Shown: in pieces, positions 1 to 12,019 of the stretch
How positions within the stretch are numbered: the stretch's first letter is position 1
How the letters are laid out: each line of letters starts with the position of its first letter
Made by a program: the position numbers and the translations under genes
Notes under the pieces: generated by a model
Seen by the model: the letters and a program-made list of their open reading frames with translations, nothing else
Databases searched by the model: none
What the model was told of the DNA's origin: nothing
Assembly: GCA_964057225.1 (NCBI GenBank)
Contig: OZ059897.1
Location: 14,880,001-14,944,000, forward strand
Direction of reading: 5' to 3'
Source of the DNA: Auanema rhodensis
Lineage: Eukaryota > Nematoda > Chromadorea > Rhabditida > Rhabditidae
Length of the DNA stretch: 64,000 nt

Positions 1-860
1 CAAAGTTGGCCCGATTTTGAGCATGTCAATATTCTGGGAATTGATTCGTTGCGTATTTTGAATGTTACTTGACTATGAATTGGAGTGCGAACTCCTTCTC
101 GCTTATCCAAGTGTAGGCACTCTGTTTCGATAAATCGTTTTCATTATGAGTCTCTCTTTATCGCTTGTTTCCATCGTTTCTTGGATATCCAGATTTGTTA
201 GTGGTGGTAGATCTTTTGTGAATTTCATTTATTTTTTATCTTCAGAGATAATACCACTTTCTTTCTAAAATCGACATCCTTAGACATCCATGAATTTTCT
301 GAAAAGTGTTAAAATGATACATTTTTTGCGCATTTAAACATGAAAATAGAAAATTAAAAATGAAATCGACATCTCAACAGAAAATTGGTTGAAAATGTAT
401 AAAAATTACTGAAAATAAGCACTTTTTAGCTTCAAAAATGTTGTGATTTCACACTTTTTTCAAAAAAGCGTTGTAAATGAGGTGATTCTCTGTCATCAGA
501 GAACAAAAATGTGTTAAAATGACTGAAATGTCAAAAACGGTATTATTATCCTTCATTCCTATACTACTTGCATCACACAATATAAAGTACTATATTAACA
601 GAGATCAAACTATTAGAAATTTTATTCTAAACTATCTCCAAATTGCAAAGTGAAATCAAATTAGTTTCTTTATGAAATCGTTAATTCAGAAAAGATGAAA
701 TTTTGCTCAATATGATATCGTAAACCTCGAAGTATTATCTGGAATGTTCGTTTTCTTTGCTGATTGCTTGGTTTTTGGCCGATGCTGCGGTTTCTTCTAC
801 TCCTAATGAACATGGATAAAGAATCGTCCACCAGGATGTAACGCCAACACACCACATGGT
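1..860. other. intergenic, no gene recognised
   Basis: No splice-consistent or conserved coding segment was found on either strand. The stretch is AT-rich with many stops. Its last part is taken to be the promoter of the lysozyme gene that follows. Confidence 0.5.
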
Positions 861-870
861 CCTTATCAGT
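861..870 (-). promoter_or_regulatory. GATA-factor site (ELT-2-like) upstream of lysozyme
   Basis: The minus strand reads ACTGATAAGG, a full match to the extended TGATAA core bound by intestinal GATA factors of the ELT-2 type. It lies about 65 bp upstream of the lysozyme ATG. Invertebrate lysozymes are commonly expressed in the nematode gut, so site and gene agree. That the site is bound is inference. Confidence 0.6.
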
Positions 871-934
871 TGCTGGGGCAATATTTAAGGATGGAGACTT
901 TGAGGAGAAGCCAGTGTATCACTCTACTCACAGA

Positions 935-1746
935 ATGTACAAGCTCGCTATCTTCGCTGCTCTCCTCGGTAAGTGAAAACCCCAATGCAGATACGATCTT
1001 AGAAAAAATCTACTGCAACTTGCTTAGATCCAGCAATTTTTACTAGAAAATATAGAATTGGCTCTTGAAACTGAACATTATGATTTTCAGCTGTCACCAG
1101 CGCCATCGTCATCAGCACTGATGTCACCATGCCATCCAGCACTTGCACCCATTGCATCTGCCTCCAGGAATCTGGATGCAAGCCAATTGGATGTGAAATG
1201 GACGTCGGATCCCTCTCCTGCGGATACTACCAAATCAAGCTCCCATACTACGAGGACTGCGGACAAGTAGGAAGAAGAAACGGAGAAGACATCCAAGCCG
1301 CCTGGAAGAGATGTGCCAACGACCTCAACTGCGCCACCACCTGTGTCCAGGTAACCATTAATTTTGGCTTATTTTTTTCATTAGCATGTGAAATACGAAG
1401 GTGTCTTGGGTTGAACAAAACCTTTTCCCACAATTTTCCTTCCGATTTCCCATGAATGTATCTGACTGTTTGGCAAACTTTTCAAAAGCACTAATTTCAT
1501 TTTAAATTGACCAATGCCAAAGATCTCACACCGAACAATTCAAAACAATTTCTATTATGTTTCATGAATATAATTATATTTCTTCAGAACTACTACAAGC
1601 GTTATGCTTCTCAATGCAACGGAATGGGACAAAGCGCCTGCCAAGTTATGGCCCGTAACCACAACGGAGGACCAAGAGGATGCCACAACGGAGGAACCGT
1701 CGGATACTGGAACCACGTCAGCTCTTGCTGCAAGGGACAATGCTAA
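935..1746 (+). CDS. invertebrate-type (i-type) lysozyme, secreted
   Basis: Three exons (935-968, 1091-1350, 1588-1746) join in phase into a 150-residue protein. Residues 1-16 form a signal peptide (basic Lys3, hydrophobic core, TSA at the end). The rest is a Cys-rich destabilase/i-type lysozyme domain with the family block MDVGSLSCGYYQI at residues 48-60. Glu38 (in QESGC) and Asp49 (in MDVGS) are the likely catalytic pair. The family hydrolyses bacterial peptidoglycan and nematode members act in gut defence and digestion. Length is close to the usual 140-150 residues. The ATG at 935 is chosen because it alone gives the signal peptide. A TATA-like AT tract and a GATA site precede it, and AATAAA follows 47 nt after the stop. 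The gene is isolated, with the next gene over 2 kb away. Confidence 0.93.
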
Positions 1747-1792
1747 TTCCTCACACATATCGATAGTTCTGAGAAATAGTTCTATTTTTTTT

Positions 1793-1798
1793 AATAAA
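1793..1798 (+). terminator. poly(A) signal of lysozyme gene
   Basis: AATAAA sits 47 nt after the lysozyme stop codon. Confidence 0.7.
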
Positions 1799-4020
1799 AG
1801 TATAATTATTAATCAGATGAACTAAAAATATTATCTAATAAATAATGTATATAACACATATGTTTTTTTTTTTAAATTTGTTTATAGAAAAAAGTGAAAT
1901 GAAAACATTTCTAGAAGTAATATGAAACACAATCAAATTTGAATCAAAAAGAAAGATCAAGAATAATTCAATTGAATTGATTGTATTACAATCATATAAA
2001 TACATTAAATTACATTTTTTTTATAAAATATAATGATAAATTCAAAGAATTAAACATATAACATAACATTGAATAAGCAGAAAAGATAAGAATATAAAAA
2101 TTATTTAAATGATTGACTGTCTGCTGTTTCTTTTTCCGGTTCATTAAAAAAATTCTTTTGCTTTAACAATTATAATGTTATATATAAATATATATATATA
2201 TATATCTTAATTGCTACATTTTTGTATTATTTAGGAAGGAAGGAAAGGAAGAAATGGCCTTGTGCAGAAAAAAAAAATAAAATGTGTATTATTCTTTACA
2301 CCATTGCACATGAATATATAATATATAGATGACGTATTATTCTTTGAAAAAAAAATTAATTATTATAATTGAATAATCTTAATAATGAAAATAGTTTTCA
2401 TTCTTTAAAATTATCTTTTGCATACCTCAAATTGTATGCGTTTTCTCTTCATAACTTTGAAAAATTTGATAATCAGCAGTATTACATGAATGTACTGGTC
2501 ATGATATTATAGAAAAATGCTATTGTATTTTCTTTTTTTTCTTATTTTAACTTAATAATTATTATAAAATGAATCATATATATCAAAATACATGAAATAT
2601 ATATTCAAAATAATAAATTTCTGTATACTTTTTCACATTCGCAAGGTTCAAGAGTTCAAGTTTTTATGAAAGCTCAAGTCTTCGAAACATCTTTTATTTT
2701 ATAAATAATGTAAAATATTGTTATTTACTATATGGATCATCATAATATTATGTGATTATGATGATTATAATTGCTTATTTGCTTATTTGCTATTGCTATA
2801 TTTTTTAAATATATTTGTTCTATTAAATGTAAATTTTTGGGATTTTTTCTCGAAACGGTAATACCATTCGGTATTTAATCAAATTGTTCTTATCATTTTA
2901 AAATGTATTTTTTTTTCAGAGAAAATGATTATATGTCTATAAAATGGAAAAAATAAAGAAATTCAAGCATAAAGAACAATTTTGTCGTCTGATCTTATCA
3001 TTTACGGTGCAATTTGAATCTTTTGCATGTGACAACTTCCGGTGTTTTGCAAATTAATATTCTTCACAAAACTGCAAAAAATCTTTTTATTATTCAAACT
3101 TTATTATTAGTTCAAAAATTAAATGAAATTATATTGTATTTTAAAATTTGATAAGTACAATTTACAAACAAAATTTTAAATGTTACATGAGACTATTCAG
3201 TTTAGTCCTATCTCATCAATGTTCTTTCTAGTTATCTTATCATTTATATTGGCTTCAATATGATATCCATATCAAATCACATGAACAATTCATTACGTAT
3301 TAAAACATAGATTAAACGAAACATTTTTTTTCATTTATGAACCTCTAATAAAATATTTTGAACTATTATAATACATAAGTCTGATGAAAATGTATAATTT
3401 TATAAATTTTTTATGTATAAAATGGATAATTGAATTTAATAAATTAATTATTATAATATTATCAGAATAAATTTAAACTTAATTATATTTTTTATATTTT
3501 ATAATATAAAAAAATATAAATATAAATATAAATATAAGAATAAATATTATAAAAATTAATAAAAAAAGAAAAGATTCTTTGGGTTTCAAATTGTTTTTAT
3601 TAATGTCTATTGTTGATTATATTGACTTTCATATGAATAATCAAGACTGATTTGTGCAAATCATTTGGTTTTAAACATCATAAAAGCGAAAGTTCTAGAC
3701 TGATTAGTTCACATGATCTGTTTACTATCAGAAATATTGAAAATACTACATTATATCTTTGATCGTCTCAAACGTTTATTTTTTTTTGTTATCGGCTTTG
3801 TGTTGTTGAATTGCTCGACTATATGCTGAACAAGAAACATATCTTGAATATTTTATTATAAATTTATTAATAATAATATTATTTATAAGTACATATTATA
3901 TATATATAAATAAATATATGTTAGAATAATAACAATATACATATATGTATACATATGTATATAAATAAATATTTAATTGATCTTTACTTCTTTAATAATA
4001 ATAATAATAATAATACAGTT
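1799..4020. other. AT-rich intergenic region
   Basis: Very AT-rich with short (TA)n, (TAA)n and poly-A/T runs, for example near 2185-2205 and 3995-4015. I see no coding segment or structured RNA. Confidence 0.5.
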
Positions 4021-5420
4021 TTAAGTTGTAGTTACGATACGAGTTCGAGGTACAGCATTAAGAGATGAGCCTTTTGAATTTGTTTCTTGAGATTTATTCT
4101 TTTTTGAACCACAACATATACTAGGAAAAGTATTATTTACTGCTTCTCGAATATTTCTTGAGAAAAGATAAAGAAATAATGGTAATAATAAAGTCATAGC
4201 ATCCATAAAATAAGGTTCACTATACATTAATATTTTACTTAAAAGTGATGTACGATTTTCATGATCACCGAATATAGTGCCTATAACCTAAATACAATTT
4301 ATTATTTTCTATATATAGATATATATATATTATATAAAACATTATGATGTAAATTTCAAAAAAAAAAATTAATTACATACAGAATGTAGACAATATAAAG
4401 CTTGTACTGTAAAATATGCAATAGTCATTAAGCATAAACTAAGTTCAGATTTTTTGACATCTGCCAACTTATGCTGAAATTTAAAAATTTAAAAAATTAA
4501 AAATATAATAATTATTATTACTTTAGTTAATATAATAATTGTTGATATATTAAAGATTAAACTTAAAATTGTTACAATAACATTGAAAGTTCCAATACGT
4601 TTAAACATAAATACTTGATACTGTAATAGAATTAAAATTTATTTTTCTTTTTAAATTTCAAAAAAAAAATAAAAGAAAACTTACACCTGTTGATCTTAAT
4701 TGAAAAGCATTTATATTATCTACTTCTAAATAGAATGATTCACCAAATAAAAGTGTATAATCAACAATTAATGGAATAAATGGAAATATGATGGCAATTG
4801 GTAAAAATATTTTATCCCAAATCTATATTATAATTTATAAATATTTAAAATTATAAATACATACCTTTTCAAATGAAAATGGAAATAACATCATAGTTAA
4901 ACGATTAAATGATATTAATAAAACAATTAAATATTGAAGTATACCCATATGTACATATAGAAATGTTATAGCTTCTAATCCCCAAAAATGAGATAATTGG
5001 AATAATGAACTTAATAAGCAATTTTTTGGACATGTAACTATTGGTAGTCGAAAAGCAATAAATTGTATAAAAAAAAATATAAAATTCTGTAATATTAAAG
5101 AAATAAATTATATTTTTTAATTTATTTTATATATTTTAAAATAATAATTAAAGATAACTACTTATTTAAATCTTGAGTTATCATTTAAGAAATCAACTTT
5201 GTTTATATTTAAAAGAAAATCTAATATACTATATAAATTAAAATATTTTAAATAAAATAGAAATAATTACATATATAGTTGAATAAATATAAATTTTAAA
5301 GAAAGATGAACTAAATTCCTTCCAATTACGAAATATTATATAAACAATATATACAGATCCAATCATCATGAATATACCATAAGTTGTTGGAATTACAAAA
5401 TTTATATTTGTTAAAGCCAT
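4021..5420 (-). CDS. seven-transmembrane chemoreceptor, Srv-like (Srg superfamily)
   Basis: Six exons on the minus strand (5271-5420, 4865-5086, 4685-4822, 4522-4620, 4381-4473, 4021-4287), all in phase 0, give 322 residues. TM1 lies at about residues 9-30. Joining exon 1 directly to 4865-5086 over a 184-nt intron gives a coherent TM2 and then a conserved Cys-containing loop. The end of TM3 carries LLISFNR, followed by MMLFPFSFEKIW, which is the typical Srv/Srg pattern after TM3. TM7 is followed by LFSRNIREAV and a basic, Ser/Thr-rich tail ending at TTT. Members of this family are nematode sensory receptors, usually in amphid neurons. The ligand cannot be inferred. It stands alone between two AT-rich deserts. 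Srg rather than Srv is possible. Confidence 0.82.
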
Positions 5421-8400
5421 TTTCTAAATATTTATTTAAATTATAAAAAATTAATATTGAAATTATTCTCATATATTTACATTAACTTTAAAAGTATAAA
5501 AAATAGGAATAGTTGCAACACAAAAATAAAAGAAAGAAAATGAAAAAACATCTTTCTTCTTCAACATTCTTTACAAAAGATAATAAAAACTCAAATTTTA
5601 ACTCGAAACTTAATTTATGGTTCTGAATAGAAAAACAACATCATAGATAACATTGAGATTGAAAGATGTCTGGAACAGTTAAAGAAACTGAAGACAAATT
5701 GGATATCATTTCAACATATTAATTAATCTTTTCTGAATAAAAATAATTTTATTATAACAAGGTTGAAATACTTGGCGAAGTTTCGAGAAATTAAATACAA
5801 TTAATACACATGCATGCACATAAAGTAAAAATTATTGAAAGAAGAAAATAAAATACAAACAGTTTTCCATTTCCTTTTCTTAGTGAAAAACATGTTCAAG
5901 AAAAACATTAAAATGTACAAACTCTATATACATATTGAAAATCCAAAAGAAAAAAAAATACAATCTTATATCTTATATACTGAGAAATAAATGTAAAAAA
6001 ATTGTCTTTTTGACGAAAGAATATATATATATACATATAAACAAATATACAATATGTAGTATGATACTGTATTAGGTTACGTCATTAGTATATATGTACT
6101 GTAGATATTATTGAATTAAAATGATATATTTTGTATAATTAAAGAAGAAATAGAAGAAGAAAGAGAATCTATCAATTTCATACAAAAATTGATGGAAAAA
6201 CAAGCTACATACCTGTATTTAAACTAAGACGATATTTGAAAAAAAAAGTTTATTCACATACACATTAATCTTTCTTTCTTTCTTCACCCATACTTTCCTT
6301 CGTATGCTGTTTGAAAACTTTCCATTTTTGTTTAAAACTTATATTTTTAAATAAATATTATTTCAATCAATATATTTGTAAGTAAATAAATAAACTAGAA
6401 ACATCGTTTATTTGAGATTTATCTAGTTATAAAATAATTTTTTTTAATAGTTAATGGCGCCTAGTTAACATAGTTTACTAGTACCAATACAGGAATTAAA
6501 TCATCAATTTAAATGTATAAATCATCTTTATTTCTCTATTTTTTCACATAATTTCCTATTTTTTACTAAAAAAAGTTTGAAAAAAATATTATTTTATAAA
6601 TATGAATTAATTAATTTTTATTTTAAACTTGAATAAGATTTGTTTTTAAATTACATTTTCATTTTACAGAAAATACAACATCATGTATTCTTCATAATGA
6701 AACATTTTTTTTGTATTATATCAACTCATATTAGTACACAACGCTTGAATACATTTTTTTGTGAACATCGGAATTTCAACAGATTGATCAATTTGAAGTA
6801 AATATTTTGAACTCAAAAAGCCTGAACTAGCTGAGTTTTATGGAATCTATATGAACCTTGTGAAAAATAAAAATGTTGAGCTCAAATTGATCAATTAAAC
6901 ATAACTGATCATTTTTCCTAAATTTTTCACAAATACTTTGTTATTAAAGCTATTAAAACAGATATAATATATCCCAAAATCAATTGTGGGTGTCTCGTTT
7001 CGATGAAAAATCGTTTATTGTCACTTTCAAGAGAAACCATAACTAGTTTTTATACAATATATGTTTCTTTTATTTCAAATAAAACTACATTTGAGATTTT
7101 ATATTTAATATAATAAACTATAAATTATAATATTAAAATATAATAAATATTTTAAAAAAATGCTTTTGAATTACGATATATGTGTATACTGAAATAGATA
7201 TTAGTAATACTCTTCAATATATGTAATAATTTTAATAATTTTCAATATAATAGTCTGTGAATCATAATATATATTGTAGTTTATAGTATAATTCTATATC
7301 AAATATGTTTTAATAAACTAGTTGATCATCTTGATATATAGATTATTTTGTCAAATTAATATAGTATATTTCACCTATATTTGTATAGTATATCTATAAA
7401 TTCTTTTAATCCACTAGTTTAGAACTTGAGTAATCTTATAAATAGTTCATTCAAAAAAAAAATAATAACTAATTGATACAATTTTAGAGATATAATATCA
7501 ATTGCTCATCCGATCTCTAGAATACATACATCTGAATCATAGATTATACATTCATATTCGGATATATATATATATACATATGTATATACATGTATATATA
7601 AAATAATAAAAAAAAGGAAATATTCATTAAGATTATTTGATGGAACAATATATAAATGAATACATTTTCAATTTATTCATTATTTATCAATTTATATGAT
7701 CTTTCAAATGTCAATTTTTTTTTTATAATATCTTATAACCTTACATTTCTAATTTTTTTTATTTTAATTGATTCATATTATTAACATTTTTTCTTTTGCC
7801 GTCATTTATGGTATTGTCAATATTGTTTTATAAATTTCTGTATCACATGCTTTTCCAATAAATTTAAAAAATTATTATTGTATATACTAATACTTTGTTC
7901 TATATAAATATTATTTTGGTAATAAAATGAAACCTGTTAGCAATAATTTGACACCAAAAAACATTTAATTCTTTATGTTTTAGTTCAAAAAAGTGGAGAA
8001 AACTATCTATTATTATACACTTTTATGTTGTTTTTAAAATATATAAACTAATATCTTTTTTTTTCTTAGCCATCTAGTTAGTATTTTACACATCTCGATC
8101 ACATATCTAGTCACTATAGTTTTTTTGTTATAATTAATCCGAGTTTTCCTGTTCATTACATGTTGCTTTAAAATGAAAATATTTGTGTGGCTCATCACAT
8201 TAGTTATATATAGTATATATATATTGGTTATATATTAAATATCTATAACTAATATATAAATAAGTTTATTGATTTCAATTTTATTTTTATTTAAAATATA
8301 CTGACATTATAAAACCTAACTTAATAGCTAAATACATAAGTAGTTCAATTAACAAGATAGCAGTTTAAAATTTAAAATAAATTTCTTGTTATTAAGTATA

Positions 8401-8445
8401 ATTATATAAAATATTCATTTTTTTATTAAATTTATAAATTTACAG
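5421..8445. other. AT-rich intergenic region
   Basis: Three kilobases of AT-rich DNA with (TA)n runs (for example near 6020 and 7560). I found no exon with acceptable splice boundaries. It must contain the promoters of the GPCR and of the SLC10 gene, but no clear motif stands out. Confidence 0.45.
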
Positions 8446-8457
8446 ATGTTGTTATGA
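8446..8457 (+). promoter_or_regulatory. minimal upstream ORF overlapping the SLC10 start codon
   Basis: ATG TTG TTA TGA starts one base after a splice acceptor (TTTACAG, ending 8445). Its TGA overlaps the main ATG at 8454 (ATGA). A leader spliced onto 8446 would place this three-codon ORF directly before the transporter start. Confidence 0.45.
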
Positions 8458-10308
8458 TTTCTTCTTTTCTTTTTTTCATTCTTTACGGAATTCTTTGTAA
8501 TTCCGTATATGCTGCGCTAAAGGCAGAGATACTTCCAAATACTTTAGAAACATTTCGTGTTGGACAAATTCGGTCAGTTCAAATATATTATTTAATTAAA
8601 TATTATTTCTTATTATAGAGAATTATCAATAATTATATATGAACGTGTTGAAACAAATCATTCATCATTGATTGATGAAAGTCCAGAAGTTATTTGTAGA
8701 GATAATTCTGTATGCGAAGTAACATCATTGGAAAGTGTGTATACAGAATATGAAAATAAGACAATGATCCATATCTATAATATAACAATCGAAGCTATTT
8801 TTCTTGGAATTACTCAATTAGATATTACATTTGATAATCTAACGTAAATTATTAATATACTTTTCTTAATTAAAATACATAACTTAAGAATTTCTACTGA
8901 TCCATATATCATAAGAGTTATGCGAGCAACTTTTTATGTACATATCTCTACAATATTCACAGCTGTTATAGCAACGTTTATCACTATTGTCACATTCATG
9001 ATGGGTACTCAGTTAGAATGGTCAAGAATAAGGTAAAATTCATTAATAATAATATATTCAATAAATAAGAATAATGTTATGTATATACATCATTTAGAGA
9101 TGTAATCCGTAGACCTATTGGTCCTATTATTGGATTTGTCTGTCAATTCATACTAATGCCATTGGTATTACCTATTCATTTTAGAATTGAATATAAAATA
9201 TATATTTCAGTTCAGCTTCTTCATAGCAGAATATGCGTTTAATGATGACGAAATTGTACTTAAACTAGCATTATTCGCAGCTTCAACCTGTCCAGGAGGA
9301 GGAAAAAGTTCCTTCTGGACGATAATCTTCGGGGGAAATTTGGATCTTTCGGTTGCTATGACATTTACACAAACAATTGCAGCAATTTGTAAGTAAAATA
9401 ACAAACAAATGGCACCAATTAAATGAAAAATATTCAAGTTATGATGCCTTTATGGTTATATACGTTAGGAAGACGTTTCACATCTAAACGAATAGATATT
9501 CCATTTTTTGCCATTATTCAAGGTCTTATATTTCTTATGATACCTTCTGGAGCAGGAATGTACTTTATTCATCGAAAACCACATCTTGTGAAACGAATAG
9601 AAGGACAAATAAAGGTAATTCAAAATCTAAAATAAAAATAACACAACCGTTCTCTTCATAAATTTATGTAAAAATGAATTATTTCTAGAAATGTACATGG
9701 TTCGCTACCATTTTTTTTACAGCATTTGGAGTTTGGGCCAATTGGTACGAAATTTAAATAAATATTTATATTTTTTACTTGTTTAGGTACGTATTTTTAT
9801 TAGTATCATGGAAAACTATAATTGTGGGATGTCTTATGCCATGGGCTGGTTATCTTATAGCTTATACTACAGCATGGATGTGTGGGCAATCGCCTCAAAA
9901 TAAAATAACTATCGCTATTGAGACCGGCGTTCAAAATATAGGTATTAGGTGAAATTTTCACCGAATATCCCATACAACTACTAGGTATTGCCACAATATT
10001 GATGATATGGTCACTACCAGAGCCGGAAGTTGACATGTCTCTAACAATGTTTTTTGTAATTATGCTATCAACTGATAAACCACTAATTATTTTATGGCTT
10101 ATTCGGAAATGTCATCAGAAATTTAAAGTTGAAAAAGATCCTTCAGTTATTGGAAAATATACAGTTAATGCGGAAAACGTGGTAGGTACTGAATTATGTA
10201 ATGTTTTGACAAAAATTTTAATAGGAAGTAGCAGATGCACGTGCGCAGGTGAATAAAGCATATGAATCCATGGATGAAAGAAGCCAACAAAAAGAAGCCG
10301 CACACTAG
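8454..10308 (+). CDS. SLC10-family (bile acid:Na+ symporter-like) membrane transporter
   Basis: Ten exons (8454-8572, 8619-8843, 8889-9032, 9098-9164, 9211-9388, 9439-9614, 9689-9744, 9787-9941, 9985-10181, 10225-10308) join to 466 residues. A signal peptide (residues 1 to about 22) is followed by an extracellular domain of roughly 100 residues with N-glycosylation sequons (NHS, NKT, NIT), then a multi-span domain. Diagnostic motifs are CPGGGKSSFW with GGNLDLSVAMT (the Na+-binding crossover) and IETGVQNIGIA. The long N-terminal ectodomain resembles the SLC10A3/A5-like and nematode members more than the liver transporter. The substrate is unknown and could be a sulfated steroid or other organic anion. 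The 3' end converges on CFAP20 with 223 bp between them. Confidence 0.9.
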
Positions 10309-10531
10309 GACAAAAATGATGTTAAAAATATTATTTTTATTTTGTATTTCAATACATAATAGAAACGTTTAGAAACAGTGAATTTTTTAATGAACGTTTC
10401 AGAGATATGCTTAACTAACCAAAAAGAGAAAAGTATATGAGATAATTATATTAGAGACTGAATCAAACCAGTGAGATCAGTACATTACAACGACAATGTT
10501 AATAAGCTAGCTTAATTCTTCAGAATCTACA
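10309..10531. other. convergent 3' intergenic spacer
   Basis: This 223-bp spacer holds the facing 3' UTRs of the SLC10 gene and CFAP20. I see no further element in it. Confidence 0.6.
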
Positions 10532-11374
10532 CTATTCAGCCATGCTAGTGCCAGTTACAGGAACTGACGAGGAGGAACCCCTAATGGGCAGATAAAGCTT
10601 GAACTCAGCTGGTAATTCATCTTCATTGTATAGCCGATCCGCGAAATATACTCTTCTAAGTCGGCAATTGGCATGAATCTAAAAAAAATGACAATATATA
10701 TTGAAGTGTAAATGTGACACTTACTTGAACGCGCAAAGTTTCCGCATAGTTGGTTCCGTATGCTCTTTTTGTGAAATCAGCCAGGTTGAATTGAATTTGA
10801 TTCCAACCTTAACACGAAAAAGTGAAAACATATCAAGAATACAACAATTTTTACCTTCATCCAAACGAAGTGGCATTGTGCAGATGAACGGCTTTACTCT
10901 TGTGCTCGACTGATAGTTGGAAGCTCTGAACCTTCGTTTGACACCCTTGTCATCAAGAACCTAGAAATGGAAAAAGATAAATTATCAGCTTGAATGTGGT
11001 TAAAAGAACCTGAACTTCAAAAGTGAAGTATTTCTTCATGTTTTTCACAATCATGACAAAATATGGTAATTTAATACCCAATGTTGCTTTGGGGTCCAGG
11101 GGACAGGAAACAAAACAAGTACTATAATAACGAAAATAAAATAAAAATATATTGAGAAACAATTACCTGACATTAGCTCCAATAATTTCTAAAACAAACG
11201 ACTGAATTTCTTCGTCCGTTATTCTTTTTATATGTCCATTTTTAACCTTAAACATTGAAATTACTTATAGATTAAAGGAGTAAAAAATACCTGTTTATCC
11301 CACAGTTGTAATGGTTTACTGCCAATACTATAAAGAATGGAAAGCAAGCCACTTTGAAACGTATTGTGAAACAT
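10532..11374 (-). CDS. CFAP20: CFAP20/BUG22 cilia- and flagella-associated protein 20
   Basis: Six exons (11291-11374, 11167-11246, 11010-11121, 10855-10960, 10725-10807, 10532-10678) join in phase to 203 residues. The protein is near-identical in pattern to CFAP20 orthologues over its whole length: it opens with [20 protein letters not shown], contains the [20 protein letters not shown] block, and has [18 protein letters not shown] near the end. Only the last 15 or so residues (Ser/Thr-rich) differ. CFAP20 is a small axonemal inner-junction protein that bridges A and B tubules and affects tubulin modification. The intron after exon 3 starts GTTCTT, a weak donor, but phase supports it. An X-box lies 68 bp upstream of the ATG. 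It is divergent from tuberin. Confidence 0.96.
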
Positions 11375-12019
11375 TTTTTCTTTCTAGAACCTAACCGACG
11401 TTAAAGAGGCTGATAAGCTTTTAAGGCGTGTGAACACTGCGGTGTCCATGGCAACACGATATGTAAAAGACCCAGGAAAGGAAATCAAGCATAACTAACA
11501 CAAATCAATAAACAAAGATATGTATTATAATGTTTTAAATATACGGTTCAACTGATTTACTCGGTATGAGAAAAACTTCGTGATTCATAGGTAATGAAAC
11601 TGAAATTCAAATTTGAAGTATTGAAATCCCTTCAAAAAAACTGAAACCAACAAAGTCAAAGCAGAGAAGAATACTTTCAAATTATTGTGATTGCTTACAA
11701 TAGAATATAAATCAAAATATGAGACTTTCAAAATTGATTTTTGTTGTATTTTATATCATGTTTTGAAGAATTTTAAAGTCAAATGAAACACCAAGTTTCA
11801 GACCATTGAATTTATTTCAAAAAATCCGTAACATTACGTGGTGGTGAAATTTATCACTAATCCTGATTCTCTCTTTTTTTGTACTCTTCATTTAGGATTC
11901 AAGCATAACAAATAAGAATTAACATTTCTGTTATATTTCGATGTTTCAATGTGGATTGTTTCTTTTTTCAGGGAACTGTTTGTGTCTTTGGGTTATATAT
12001 TACAAGTAAAGTTGGCCAA
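11375..12019. other. divergent promoter region CFAP20 / tuberin
   Basis: This 645-bp spacer separates two divergently transcribed genes. It holds the CFAP20 X-box, a GATA motif (TGATAAG near 11411) and, at its right end, a splice acceptor (TTTTTTCAG ending near 11970) about 50 nt before the tuberin ATG. That acceptor is likely a trans-splice or 5'-UTR intron site. Confidence 0.5.
11442..11455 (-). promoter_or_regulatory. X-box (RFX/DAF-19 site) of CFAP20
   Basis: The minus strand reads GTTGCCATGGACAC, matching the RFX consensus GTTGCCATGGNAAC at 13 of 14 positions. It lies 68-81 bp upstream of the CFAP20 ATG, within the range where nematode ciliary genes carry X-boxes. Regulation by a DAF-19 orthologue is inference. 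Confidence 0.75.

Noticed and set aside
5087..5270. Frameshift or extra exon in the GPCR, which would make it a pseudogene
   Set aside because: Skipping the whole 184-nt stretch as one intron joins exons in phase 0 and gives a coherent second membrane span.
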